The notes below the pieces were generated by a model. It worked only from the letters and a program-made list of their open reading frames with translations, was not told the origin of the DNA and made no database searches. Of a DNA stretch of 64,000 bases, positions 1 to 10,841 are shown in pieces. The stretch is from Alentia gelatinosa (lineage: Eukaryota > Annelida > Polychaeta > Phyllodocida > Polynoidae): NCBI GenBank assembly GCA_950022655.1, contig OX465580.1, positions 43,026,028 through 43,090,027 on the forward strand. The letters run 5' to 3'. Position 1 is the first letter of the stretch, and each line of letters begins with the position of its first letter. Position numbers and translations under genes: made by a program.

Positions 1-1265
1 TCAGTGAGTATGATTTATGAACTCATGTCCATCCAGTTATAACCTAAGCATGTTCCCGATCATTTCAGATGTTCCTATAGTGACCACTGAAGCCTTGGTT
101 GAAGAACAAAATGTTTATTACAGTTTATGAATTTAATAACGTGAACAAGAACTGAAAGTCAAGACAAAAGACAAAGTTGGCGAATTGTGATATCAAGGGA
201 GGTATGGAGTCGTCGACGCTGGCGCCATCCAGATGGCCTGGCGTTGAATTCTGTGGCTTGAGTGTCCTTCCTGTACCATTTCGAAGGACCTCCTACGCCC
301 AAATGAATTTTGCCTAATGGAGTTGGACGTTATAAAAGCAACTGAATTACGGGCTTGATGTCGGGACTTGCGAGAATGAGAAAGCTTTTGGTTCCCTGGC
401 GTGGTTTCCAATCCATTCTCTAGCCCCAGAATTGTAATTCCTCTTAGGGAGTGTGCATTATTTATGGGAGGGAGGTGTGGGGTTTGCTCAGCAAATCTTT
501 GAAAATAATTATTAAGCTTCTATGATAGATTCCTGTAATACACTGTCCGTCAGCTATCCTGCCCTTGAGAAATGTGGACTTCTAGTGATAGTTTAAGACT
601 ATTTACTGCAAACTGGTTCACATAGACATAGGATAGATGTCCACCATCTAGGAAGTGGAGCCAGAGCCTGTCAAGACATTTTGGCACTGGAGCTTATTTA
701 ACTGCCACTCTGGGACCTATCTTTAGAGGGTGTTCCATTGAGACTGTGGGGGCATCAAAAGGATGACTTGCATGTGCTAAGGTATATTGCACAGTGTCCA
801 CCTGACATTGTCCATTGAGCTGGGTACAGATGCTAATAGAATGGAGCTGTGCCACACAAGGTCACACAACAATCTCCTGACATTGGTATTGCCTTAGTCC
901 TATCATATTCATCCACAACCGAACCACAAACTCTATAAAGTCATTGCAATTTTCAATTATTTCTTGCGCAGAAAAGAATCCTGATTTGGTTTTCCTATGT
1001 ATGAAGCTTTTAAAAGATTCTGAATTATAGATTGCATTATTTTTTCACGTCATTATTGGTAGATCCCTGATGTTACCTGGCATTTTTGGTAAATTTACTG
1101 ATATATCAAAGGCCAATCCTTCTCATACCATGTCTGTAGTGTGGGAAGTAAACGGACTCTCACCTCAGTAAATGTGTAGTGTGAGATTTCTATCTAAATT
1201 CATAACATAGATTCGATCACCACCTTTGTGGTGTAAAATAACTTTGAGAAAGTCTGGTAAAAACC

Positions 1266-1314
1266 TGTAATGGTTAACTGGACGTTAAATCAAACCAACC
1301 AACCAACCAACCAA
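1266..1314 (+). repeat. SINE 3' tail, (CCAA)n
   Basis: The core GGACGTTAAA at 1280-1289 is followed by a CAAACC/AACC tail to about 1314. The same core with a CAAA tail recurs at 11520-11558. Two independent copies of one unit followed by a 3' simple-sequence tail are typical of a short interspersed element. No clear tRNA-like A/B boxes were found upstream, so the body is either decayed or of another class. Confidence 0.5.
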
Positions 1315-2558
1315 CTTGGCATTTTGGTGCTGAACACTCTGCGAGGCACCACATTCATACTGTGGCATAGTGAGTCTGCTGCTTTCTGATCATGAATATT
1401 TTCAGTAAAGCGGGATTCATATGGAGAGCCTCATATATATGGGACTGGTGTACTTAACTCCAATAATTTTCCCTGTCTCCAAAATCTCAGAGCATAAAAA
1501 TGAAATTGAGCTTTCCCATTCTTGAACAAAGATGGCAGATCTTATTTACATGGAAGGACACACCCAGTAAATAGTCTCAGACATGCTCCCTGTCACAAGG
1601 CACATAATCTCTGACTTGCAGCAGCTTTTTCCCATGTGAATGCCTTGCTTGAAACTCAAGTACCCATGGCTAGCACCCAGTGCAGGGTACATAGTCGCTA
1701 TTGCAGGGAATCTTTCAATGTAAATGTGTATGAAAGCACACCAATGAGACTAGGCGACCTTTATTACCAGCAGGAGATATGCCAGTCCCACAAAAATGCC
1801 TCCAAAAGTTGTAAACAGGTTTAAAACCCAAATTGCTTAGGACTATGTACCTTGGCAGGGGAAATTGATGGTGATGATTTTTCTCCACATCTGTCTCGGG
1901 GAATTGAGACCTGGGGTGTCACACGAGGAGACTATGTGCCAGTAAATAATCTCAGGGAAATTCTCTCAGACATACCCTCCTGCAGGTACATGAGTCTCTC
2001 CATGTGAACCCTACTTGATATACCAGCAAAATTAAAGAAAGTGTAGAATATATCTGACAGGAAACATGTTTTAGAACTAGAGAATGACTGGAAGATTGGT
2101 ATATTTGCTGGCAAGACTAAAGCCAGATCCTGTTTTGGTTTCATAACATTGGTGCCAACCTATCACTCCAGTCCAAATAAATGTGTCTATTTTTCACTCA
2201 TATGTTGTTTGTATGTGTACTTTAAACATATGTAGCAGAGGCCAGTCACTGTGACTTATGTCATCAAATTTATGGTCCCAAATGGAATACTCCTTTTATA
2301 GTAACCTTAAAACTATTGTAGAGCTATTACAGAACTTGTTTTTATCACAGGAAGGCCAGTAGCTGTCTTACTAATGTAGAAATTCCTATGATTATCATAG
2401 AAACTGCCAGAGAATCTGCAAGTGTTTCTTAGGTGTTGCAAATGTTATAAAATCACTGGTTCTTATACCAGTTACAACATTGGCAGTATGCAGGTTTTGC
2501 TGTTTTCTGAGGATGTCCTGACAGTTAAAGTTATACACCCCTATGTGGGTGAATCGCA

Positions 2559-2733
2559 AAAATGCGAATGCTTGCAATTGAACCCCCACCTCCAAGGCAG
2601 ATACCGCAAATTGAAATGCCTCCCCTCACCCGGCAAATACCCCAAAATGAAATCTCACCCCCCCCCCCCTACCCCGACAGATAGCCTCATATCAACCCAA
2701 CACCCCTCCGATAGCTCATCCCACTCCCTGCCA
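2559..2733 (+). repeat. C-rich minisatellite, about 37-bp unit, about 4 copies
   Basis: Diverged tandem units each contain a GGCAGATACC or CCGACAGATA-like block, then an A-rich AAATTGAAATG-like block, then a run of C and CACC. One unit carries a pure C-run at 2658-2669. The array lies in a SUPT3H intron. The open frames through it on both strands are products of its composition. Confidence 0.5.
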
Positions 2734-3344
2734 TAAACAATGAACACTCCCTTAGCGGAGGATGATTTATGTGTGTCTGTCAAAGCCTGCACATAGAGGC
2801 AGGCCACCAGGACGGTCGGCCGTAGTGGAGAGTAGGCGTTGGCAATAACAGAGCGGACGTCCATAGCAGCTTGAATCCCCTTCTTCCTCGCTGTGGAGGG
2901 CGCGTGAGCTGTGGTGCCCCTCTGTTGGGAACCAGGAATGCGACAAGTGCAACATAGTAGTAGCTTCTTGTTCGATGTTTCCCGTCGTTTCTGCTGCAGG
3001 CCTAGACTTTGCCTGACCTCAGCGAAAAATTAGATTCAGAGCCTTTTATCTAAGCCTGGTACAAAAGTCCATAGGCTTAACATTAGGAGCTCGTACTCAA
3101 CAGGCTTGCGAGTACGGTAACTGATACTCAATGGGCGATAGGCAGATGAATAATTGCAGGTTGATATAAAGTCAGAAAATTATTCGTGTTTGGCCTGAGT
3201 CCCCGTTCACCATCTCGTTTGGAGCGCTTCGAAATATTCAATCGGCTATCGCCTCGTTCATATTACTGCATATTCCAAACTCGATGGGGAATGAGGACAT
3301 AGACCAAACACTATCAATTTCTTTCTTATTTTCTTTTGGATCGA

Positions 3345-3373
3345 CTTGCCATAGAGGTGTTTCAGCCACGTTC
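3345..3373 (+). repeat. Short dispersed repeat, copy 1
   Basis: The 16-base word CTTGCCATAGAGGTGT, followed a few bases later by GCCACGT, occurs here and again at 7834-7861 in another SUPT3H intron. This is a shared fragment of an unidentified interspersed element. Confidence 0.35.
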
Positions 3374-4911
3374 TATCAATCAATTTCTTTCTTAGTAATT
3401 CAGAGATGACAGATTTCCACTTTTCCAAGGAAATCCACTTTATCATTGTAGAGCCACTAACCAAATGATACCCGGTGCGTTGTCTTCTTTGTTTTCCCAA
3501 TTTATATTTTATACAACTTGTGTTACAAGCTTTCATTTTCAGTATATGAAATTGTATTTCCTATGTAAAGTGAAAATAATATGAATTGAGCTTCATTCAC
3601 ACCAATAAAACAGTACTTGAAACTCCCCACAGACCATCAGCTCCACGCCATGGCCGTCATCAAAATGTTTTCCATGTTTTCTGGGTCTCTCAGAGGCAGC
3701 AACTTCCATTAAAAAATATTTCCACGTTTTCCTGATCCCAACTGATATCCCTGGTTGTATAAAATGCCTATCGCATTGCCATGTAAATATCTACTAGGAT
3801 CTGTTCACGCCACTTTATGTAACAGCGACGTTTTCTTGAATCATCTTCTTTCTCTATTCCCTATCCTTGACTATTCTTTCCGTTTCTGCTCTCAAAAGCA
3901 TATGTGTTAAGCTGTTACCAGCTTAATGCTACTTAGCATGAATGACAACATTTAACGATGTAACAAGCATGGATGGCTGATTACTCAAGAATACCAGTCT
4001 TAAAGAATGATGTACGAGACAGGATGAAACTAGGAGCAAATGATATGTTCATCACTGATGAAAGCATGCAATTACAAATAAATAACAATTAAAGGGTTTT
4101 GGATATATTCAGTCTACGGGTAATTTTCTGTAACCCATTTGCACTCAGTCAACTTGCCTTTTCTGCAACTGCCTAAGTCTAGGATCCAAGGATATTAAGC
4201 AACAATAGGTCAATGAGGTTTGTCGGTCTCAAGTGATTGGTCATGGTCGGCTAGGTACACCTTTAAGACCCTGAGACACTGACCCTGTGCTCCTTTCACA
4301 ATATCACAGCGAATAGCATGCAGATATTGAAGGTATAGTCTTTTTGCAGCAAACTGGAAGTCTATGTGTGCACTCTAAACTTTAGACAATGTATATACAA
4401 CGTGAAAACACGCTCTAATAAAATGATTCAAAAAGATATTTATAAAAAAAAACAGTGGCAGATGTAAAAGATCAGGTGGTCGTCTTCATGCTCTTAATCT
4501 GGGTCTGGGGGAGGCTACCCAGACTTTAGTCTACTTCCCCGTTTTTTCCCCGCTGTCTCCGAGACCACCATTGTAGACTTATGGCAGCATCACGAAAGTA
4601 CTGAGAGTCGTGAATCATAAAGCTAACCCAGAGAGCGGTAAGATATCGTATTAAGAGACCAATGCGAACGGCTCAGAGAGCTGCCGCGAGGTGACAGGCG
4701 GTGACAGTTTTGGTATTTCCCATTTTCTGAGATATTTTTCAAAGTGTATCAATTTCTCTCCAATCGAATAGTTGCAGTGCTATAATATGATTTCAGCTTT
4801 ATTGTGCAATTACAGATGTGCCCAACATTGAGGCCTCTTAGGCATGTATATAAAGATATTCGTTAATGTTAATTTTTAAAAGTTGGTCATGTGTTTTTTT
4901 TCTTATTGCAG

Positions 4912-5033
4912 CGCCGAGGTACAAGTCCCAGAGGTTTAAGGACTGGCTGATGGTTGGTGTGACTTTGGACCTGAAGCCCAACCCGCTGGCAATGGAGGTG
5001 CTAAGCTACCTGGCCTATGAAACTGTTGCCCAG
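4912..5033 (+). CDS. SUPT3H exon: second histone fold, helices 1-2 start
   Basis: SUPT3H is the metazoan SPT3, a subunit of the SAGA/STAGA histone acetyltransferase coactivator. It carries two histone folds that pair within one polypeptide like TAF13/TAF11 and help deliver TBP to promoters; it acts in the nucleus. This exon has two leading bases and 40 codons, with [26 protein letters not shown] visible. That matches, by memory of the human protein, the segment KFRDWL...[20 protein letters not shown]. Acceptor: T-rich tract with TTGCAG ending at 4911. Donor: CAG|GTGAAT at 5033/5034. Entry is phase 1, exit phase 0, and it joins in frame to the exon at 5601. Frame, both splice sites and family match agree, so this call is strong. 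Confidence 0.92.
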
Positions 5034-5129
5034 GTGAATCCAAATTTGTGGGTTTTTTTAGCAAAAAAATGTATGATTGTGTCATTTTATTGTGAACTAA
5101 CACAAAACGCATCAGTTCGTTTATCGTAC

Positions 5130-5600
5130 CTCACAGATCATAGACGTTGATAGTGAAACAGTGTGAAACTCATAACATCTCTCACCTCATACATCTTAAA
5201 CATTGATTTTGATTAACATGAAATTAATTATTTCTATTATTTTACCTCGCCCATCATAGATGTTGTTACTGAAACAACACAAACTTATAATCTTCTCTGA
5301 CAGCTCAGATCATAGACTTGGAGAATGAACCACAATAAAACATATCTCGATGTTGTTTCTCTGGCCTCAACATTGTAGACGTTGATAGCAAATCAACACC
5401 AAACTCATGTTTTTTTATTATCTTGCACCACAGGTCTAAGATGTTGAAAATGAACCATCGCAAAAGTTTGATTAACATACCTCCCAGATTGTAAATGTTG
5501 ATTACTGTAACATGAAAATGTTACCATCTTTTCTAAGCTCACATTTTTAGACATTAATAGTGACACAACTCAAAACTGATTATTTTCTCTGCCCTCACAG
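5130..5600 (+). repeat. 58-bp tandem repeat with acceptor-like units
   Basis: About eight diverged units with a spacing of 53-62 bases start near 5130, 5184, 5246, 5303, 5365, 5427, 5481 and 5538. The consensus unit reads roughly CCTCACAG-ATCATAGACGTTGATAG, then TGAAACAACACAAACTCATAA, then a TCTTCTCT pyrimidine stretch. The series runs directly into the real acceptor at 5593-5600 (CCCTCACAG|ATCGTCGAC), which looks like a ninth unit. Several units therefore hold a decoy pyrimidine tract plus CACAG or CCCAG. The array is in the intron between the two histone-fold exons of SUPT3H. Confidence 0.7.
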
Positions 5601-5774
5601 ATCGTCGACCTGTCACTTCTGGTGAAGCGCGACATGACGGGCCGTGTTGAGGACCCGTTTGTCTCCGCCATGCCCCCCGTCTGCCTCAGTCACGAGAGCC
5701 CGTCTGGTCCCAATCCCAAACCGGCTGCCACCAATCCAAACAAGAGCCCCTCCCACGCCGGGTCCCCGACCACG
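5601..5774 (+). CDS. SUPT3H exon: histone-fold helix 2 end and linker start
   Basis: This exon has 58 codons and phase 0 at both ends. The first 12 residues (IVDLSLLVKRDM) continue the long central helix of the C-terminal histone fold and match human LVDLALLVRQDM by memory. A conserved EDPFVSAM follows (human GDPFSHAI). From about residue 25 the sequence becomes a low-complexity loop of Pro, Ser, Asn and Lys ending in AGSPTT. Acceptor: CTCTGCCCTCACAG at 5600. Donor: ACG|GTGAGTAC at 5774/5775, a strong site. The loop sits between helices 2 and 3 of the fold and is much longer than in human SUPT3H. Confidence 0.93.
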
Positions 5775-7206
5775 GTGAGTACCCATGAACTATCAGTGGT
5801 GTGCAGCGCTAGTTTGGTGTAGTTAACTCATGCTTAGCCCAAGTAACCAAGTGGAATGGTAACAGTTTTATATAGTGTAGTTTATACAAGCTGAAAGACT
5901 TCCGTTTTCTATAACAAGAGGGATGAAAAACAGTGTGGTGGGCATATGTATTAAGCCATTTTCCATTAGCCGACGAAAATGTCACTGATTATTTGAGTTA
6001 CAATACGGGAACGTACTGTTAGGGTCGCCCACGACTACCTAAAAGTCTGTCGGTGTTTACCCAGTATTTTACAGGCCCATACCAATTAAATTGTCCTGAT
6101 AAAGCCATGAGGATCATTTGCGAAACCAAAGCGTTTTGATTATGTCTGTCGTTGACTAAGTCGGTTGCTGGTGGCTTTATTATGTACTCCTCACCCATTT
6201 AATACTCCTAACACTTCAAGGCTGTTTCTATTCACCAATCTGGCGTCGGTACACGAATCGATCGGTGGTTCCCAATTGTAGATCGGTGCCGTATAATCGG
6301 CAATGGAAAATGGCTTTAAGTGTAAATCTGGTATGTCTGTGTCGGAGCGCCAATTTTTAACATTTTAACATGAACCATGTCCTAATATGTCTGTGCCATG
6401 TGTTAAGGTTCCTGTCACCTCATAAATTTTCCCACATCGGTAATTTCACTGAACACCTCTAGATACGCTGAATGCATGCAACGGAGATAAATCAAATAAA
6501 AGAATATATCCAGGAGTGCTTAAGAGATGATTTGTACATGGTTTGGTTAGTTATCAATGCACGATGGCGTCAGGGGTTTTTATACGTCTTGGTGATCGAA
6601 AAGTACTCATAACCATCGCGTGATGGAATATACAGTGTACAAGTGTATCTTCTCAATTAGTATCCTGAATTACTATTTTCGTGAATGAAATTTTACATCA
6701 GCTGTGAAAGATAATTAACAAGCCCTTTTACTTACAGACGACGTTATGAAAATAATCATATTGATTAACAGAAATGTGGTCACAGAAGTAAAATGATGAT
6801 CGTTATATCAATGTGAACGGCTTATTGAAGAGCAAGCATAAATGTGAATTTTAAAAAAGGTCTTTTTTTCTTAATATATCATTTACTTTCATGGTTTCAT
6901 GGTCTTAAAATGATTATGAGATCTTCATTATCTATACATGTACATGAGTGTTGTTGACCGACGGAAATGCTTTGTAGCATAGATAATCTTTAGAAGATGA
7001 ATTACAGGACGTGCTCGTCAGTTTTTATTCCAAATGTTTATCTACAATTTGGATGATAATTATAAATCATGAAGGGATGTTGTACATAGATGCGATTGTT
7101 AGTTTTGCCTTGATTCACTAACATTGTACGTTTGTTTCTCTTCCTCCGCCATCCCTGGACGCATTAACCCGCATTGCCCCACATGACGTTTTCGTGACGT
7201 ACTCAG
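5775..7206 (+). other. SUPT3H intron
   Basis: Phase-0 intron between two linker exons. Beyond ordinary AT-rich sequence I see nothing in it: no second exon, RNA gene or clear repeat. Confidence 0.8.
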
Positions 7207-7338
7207 ACTCCGCCCTCAACCCCCACCACTCCTTCCCCGGCAGGGGGCGGTAGTGTTACCCAGCCCCTGGTCCCCACCCCCAGCCCCGTTGCTGCCTCCA
7301 CCAGTGCCAGCAAACCAAAGTCCAAGAAGAGAAAAAAG
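7207..7338 (+). CDS. SUPT3H exon: Pro/Ser/Thr linker with basic tail
   Basis: This exon has 44 codons and phase 0 at both ends, so it can be skipped without a frameshift. It encodes only disordered sequence: TPPSTPTTPSPAGGGS at the start, PTPSPVAAS in the middle, and a basic tail KPKSKKRKK that resembles a nuclear localisation signal. Donor: AAG|GTAATT at 7338/7339. The acceptor ACTCAG|ACT at 7206 has a weak pyrimidine tract; a TCTTCCTCC tract lies some 60 bases upstream. I chose this start because it keeps the frame with both neighbours and continues the SPTT/TPPS composition. The equivalent segment is absent from the human protein as I recall it. A CTCF-like motif falls in this exon at 7237-7250. 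Confidence 0.82.
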
Positions 7339-10300
7339 GTAATTTACCGTTAAGCGTATCAGCTGGAAATAGCTTCTCTTGCCCAAGGGTTGTAGCCAAG
7401 TCCCCTGTTTGGTGTTGTCGGAGTTAGTCGTAAATAGTGGACCATATTAGTTACCCGTCAATATATCACAGTGAACCAGGGCCTACATGTATTTAAATTT
7501 CTTTGATTGTGGGTTTTCCCTTTTAAATGTAGTCCAGACAAACTTTTAAGAGCACCAATTAAGTCACATATAAGTAAAATTCTAGTTCCATTTCAGAATT
7601 ATGTATAGTTGTTTTGTTTTTGAATACGTTTGATTGGATTACATACAAGAAATATACTTAGTGATTAGACTCACACGCCCATAAAGTTGCCTGGAGAGTG
7701 AGGCACTGGATGAAGGATTCGTTTCCATTGCTTGGTTTTGCTCAGTGTCAACTTTAACAATTGACTTACTGGAGACACTATAGCAAAATGGTTCGAAACA
7801 GACAGGAAACTGTCACTTTCAAGGAAGCATTGGCTTGCCATAGAGGTGTTATTGCCACGTCCAAATATATCTCACACTTACGTATAGTTCATCAAATGCA
7901 AAATAATTCTTCCTAATTTGATGTAATTTATTTGTATCAAGACTTTCGAGGTTAAGATTCCGAACTACACGTAGGTACTAAACACATGTAATATTCCCAG
8001 AACTTATACAGGAAAAGGTTAATGGATGTATGACGTTGGTTTCAACCCAAAGAGATATTCGAAGAAAAGGGAATTCATTTCGTGCCAAGGATCACGGACG
8101 GGCCCAGTATCAGCTGAATTTTTAGTCTCGTATTTTTCGCGTACCACTCCTTAGTAACGACTCTCCTTCACTGTCTCTGCCAAATATTTTATCCATACTT
8201 CACTTGTAGAGCGTTAACAAATATCATTCTATTGCTGTTACGCTTAGATGCTTGCGGCATGTAACAATCGAGACTGATAACTTATTCAGGCAAAGACAAT
8301 ATTATTTCAAACCCGTGTCCACTGCTGACCGGAAGCAGTAATGTGACAGTTTCATAACAGCTTCGTAGATGTAACAGCATGTGATGCTACGATCTCTGTG
8401 ACACGCCCTCCTCAGGTTTTACAGATGGTCCCTCGCTTGTCCTTGTCCTCGCTATAGATGCAGGTGCCTTTAAGCTAGGAATAGACCGTAGTGTAATAAT
8501 TCCTCTTCCTTTGTACGCCTACTCAAACTAGTTATAGTATGTTAATGTTATGTGTATTACAAAATGGTAGTTCATCGTACCACGGACCTATACCGGTCTT
8601 CCATGTCCGTGATCGTACGTGCCATTTATATTTATTTGATTCTCATTTGTCTGTAACAAGCTGTTTTAACTTTATCATTTATACACAAAAGTCTTGACCG
8701 TTATTCTTGATATCTCACTCAACAGTTTTTACTTGATATTTTACTCATAAGTTCCTACTTAAATGAGTAGAGCTAACTGTATTATCTTTGCTCCCTAATC
8801 CAATTTCAATACATGTGTTCATCCCCGATCCCCGATTTTACATGTGACATTCCATTGATGAAAAGACTATTCCTCCCTTCTATAGCCCTCGAAATGTTCA
8901 TACTCATAACTATCTAGTTATATAAATTGCTATGCTTCAATAATCGAACGACATGTCTAGCATAGAATGCGTAGCTTGTACTGAGAATTCATTCAAACAG
9001 AATACCATTTCCCTTTGATTTCTTATCCTTTAACATGTTCCGGGCTTACTCGCTTTTTTTCTAATTTTTATTTAGTTTTTGTTTAAGCATATTGATAATT
9101 TCTTACTTTAGCTTATTGCCTTTTAACCGTGGACCGTAATTATTAATATCACCTATATACAAACAATACATTGACATCAGAATAGCCAAGTATTCAGATT
9201 TGTAGAGTATCACAATATCATGGACAGTGTATCTCTAGAGTTGTATGTCCATGACAATATAAAACAACTAGGAAGTATTTTCAAAGTTAACCCTGTGTCC
9301 ATTCAGACTATTATGTATACATCTTGTTTTGTAACTTCTATTTAAATGCAAGTGTTAATTCCAGTATGTCAGCTTGACTTGGCTCATCCCGGGCTTATCG
9401 GAGTTCGATGTAAAATCTAATAGTCCCGTCCAGTGGGCGGGTTGTGTACTCTAACTCTATTAGTACGTGCCTTAAACACTAGGTGGCTATGCAGGGGATG
9501 GCTTGACTGGTGGTGACCTCAAGCGGTTGGCGTGTGGTTCTTATCGACAACGCTGGGTTCATTAATTAAAGTCAATTAATTATCAACCCACTGATTGGCT
9601 GGTGTTCCCGAACTTGCTCATACACGCGACGCTGTTCCAAGCTCTCATACGATGTTCCCTGATTGAGAGAAGTTGTGTCTCTCAAACTGATGTTGTCTTT
9701 GGTTAAATTCCGCCCCCGTCAGAGATATTCGCCTTTCTTGGTTCACACATGCAGTTAATGACCCCAGTTGTATTGTATTTAATTCATGTTCAAGGTTGTT
9801 TAACTGATAATTCAATTAAGAGGGTGTCAATAGAGGTCAGATGATCCTTTTTCATTTGCTTCTGTTGATGAATTAAGCGGAGCACAAAACATATGAAGCT
9901 TTCCCGTACTTATAAACAAAGCAGAAATGCAGATAATATACATATAGAATCAAATAAGATGACCATCAGTTAAAACAAAGTAATTCCTCCTTCCTTGAAT
10001 TTTCCCTTTTTATTCTTCTTTTTATCAGTGCCAAGGTTATTTATGTCGATTCCGTTTTGTAGAAAATAAAAACATTAGCTGTATTGTTAGGGTAGATATT
10101 AAAAAGCTGGAATAGTGTAATTATTGAAATGAACAAAGCTTATGGATACAAATGCATGCGAACATAAGTTACCTGCCGAGGGCTGAGATGCATAAAGTTT
10201 TTTTACTCAAAAATTAAACATCAATATTCGTCCGTAGACGTTCTTCCATTTGAAGTTGTTTGGTTTTTTGGGTTGTTTTTTTTAATCTAGGATACAGGTC

Positions 10301-10730
10301 TCTCAGACACAGTCGAGTTTTTCAGACACAATCATGGAATCTTTTAAAAGTATGTTCACAACTAGACATAACAGGACATGTCAACCTCACACGCACTCTT
10401 ACTGAAACAAAAGGATTAAAACACAGTTACTCATTTATACTGATCTACTGATTAGATAATACTGGGTCCTGGATCTGATGATCCATAAAATGTTCATGAT
10501 TTCTACAACCTCATTTTACTCGATTTTCAAAAAGGCCAATTTTTTCAATGCACAGGGTTTCTTTGCCGTTTCTAAACGTTTACCGCTAAAATACAAAGCA
10601 CTTTTTGTATTTCTCTTGGTTTTTGTACGGACAACAAGTCCGTGTTTTTGTTGATATTATTTCTATTCATTAGAAGATAGTGAACAGTTGGCGTCAAGTT
10701 AGCTTTTACATCTGTGTATTTTCATTTCAG
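7339..10730 (+). other. SUPT3H intron, 3.4 kb
   Basis: Phase-0 intron. It contains a second copy of the CTTGCCATAGAGGTGT dispersed repeat at 7834, a small foldback at 8576-8619, a CTCF-like word (ACACTAGGTGGC) near 9476, and a homeodomain-type palindromic AT block near 9560-9587 (ATTAATTAAAGTCAATTAATTA). No coding exon or RNA gene was recognised. Confidence 0.7.
8576..8619. repeat. Small foldback with CACGGAC arms
   Basis: CGTACCACGGAC at 8576-8587 is complementary, with a three-base bulge, to GTCCGTGATCGTACG at 8605-8619, around a loop of about 17 bases. The word CACGGACCTATA also occurs at about 13687, and GTACGGACC-type palindromes recur at 10626 and 19630. This suggests ends of one family of small foldback elements. 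Confidence 0.4.
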
Positions 10731-10841
10731 AGTGGGTCTCAGTTGCCTCGCGATTCGTACTACCAGGCGCTTCAACCCAGCGAAATTAGGGAGGCACTGA
10801 GAAGATTTTCTCAAAATACAGGTCCCTTCGCCGACTTCTCG
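10731..10841 (+). CDS. SUPT3H exon: histone-fold helix 3
   Basis: This exon has 37 codons, phase 0 at both ends, with an excellent acceptor (TTTTCATTTCAG at 10730) and donor (TCG|GTACGTAT at 10841/10842). The core LQPSEIREALRRFSQNTGPF matches human [20 protein letters not shown] by memory and forms the last helix of the TAF11-like histone fold. The leading SGSQLPRDSYYQA is the end of the linker. This helix packs against the helices encoded by the exons at 4912 and 5601, so the fold is split by two or three exons of extra loop. Confidence 0.93.

Larger units (their letters stand above)
1..4911 (+). other. SUPT3H intron (upstream part), no exon found
   Basis: This stretch precedes the first recognisable SUPT3H exon in the window and ends in a good acceptor (T-rich tract and CAG-like end at 4911). 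The exon after it opens in phase 1, so a preceding exon must supply one base, but I could not find one encoding the expected upstream region (the conserved segment just before the second histone fold). It holds a SINE tail near 1.3 kb, a CA-rich minisatellite near 2.6 kb, a C-run at 2658-2669 and a short dispersed repeat at 3345. Its short open frames show no family features and look like chance. Confidence 0.6.

Noticed and set aside
1..12. TCA|GTGAGTA at the window start as the donor of a previous SUPT3H exon
   Set aside because: Only three exonic bases are visible, so neither frame nor residues can be tested.
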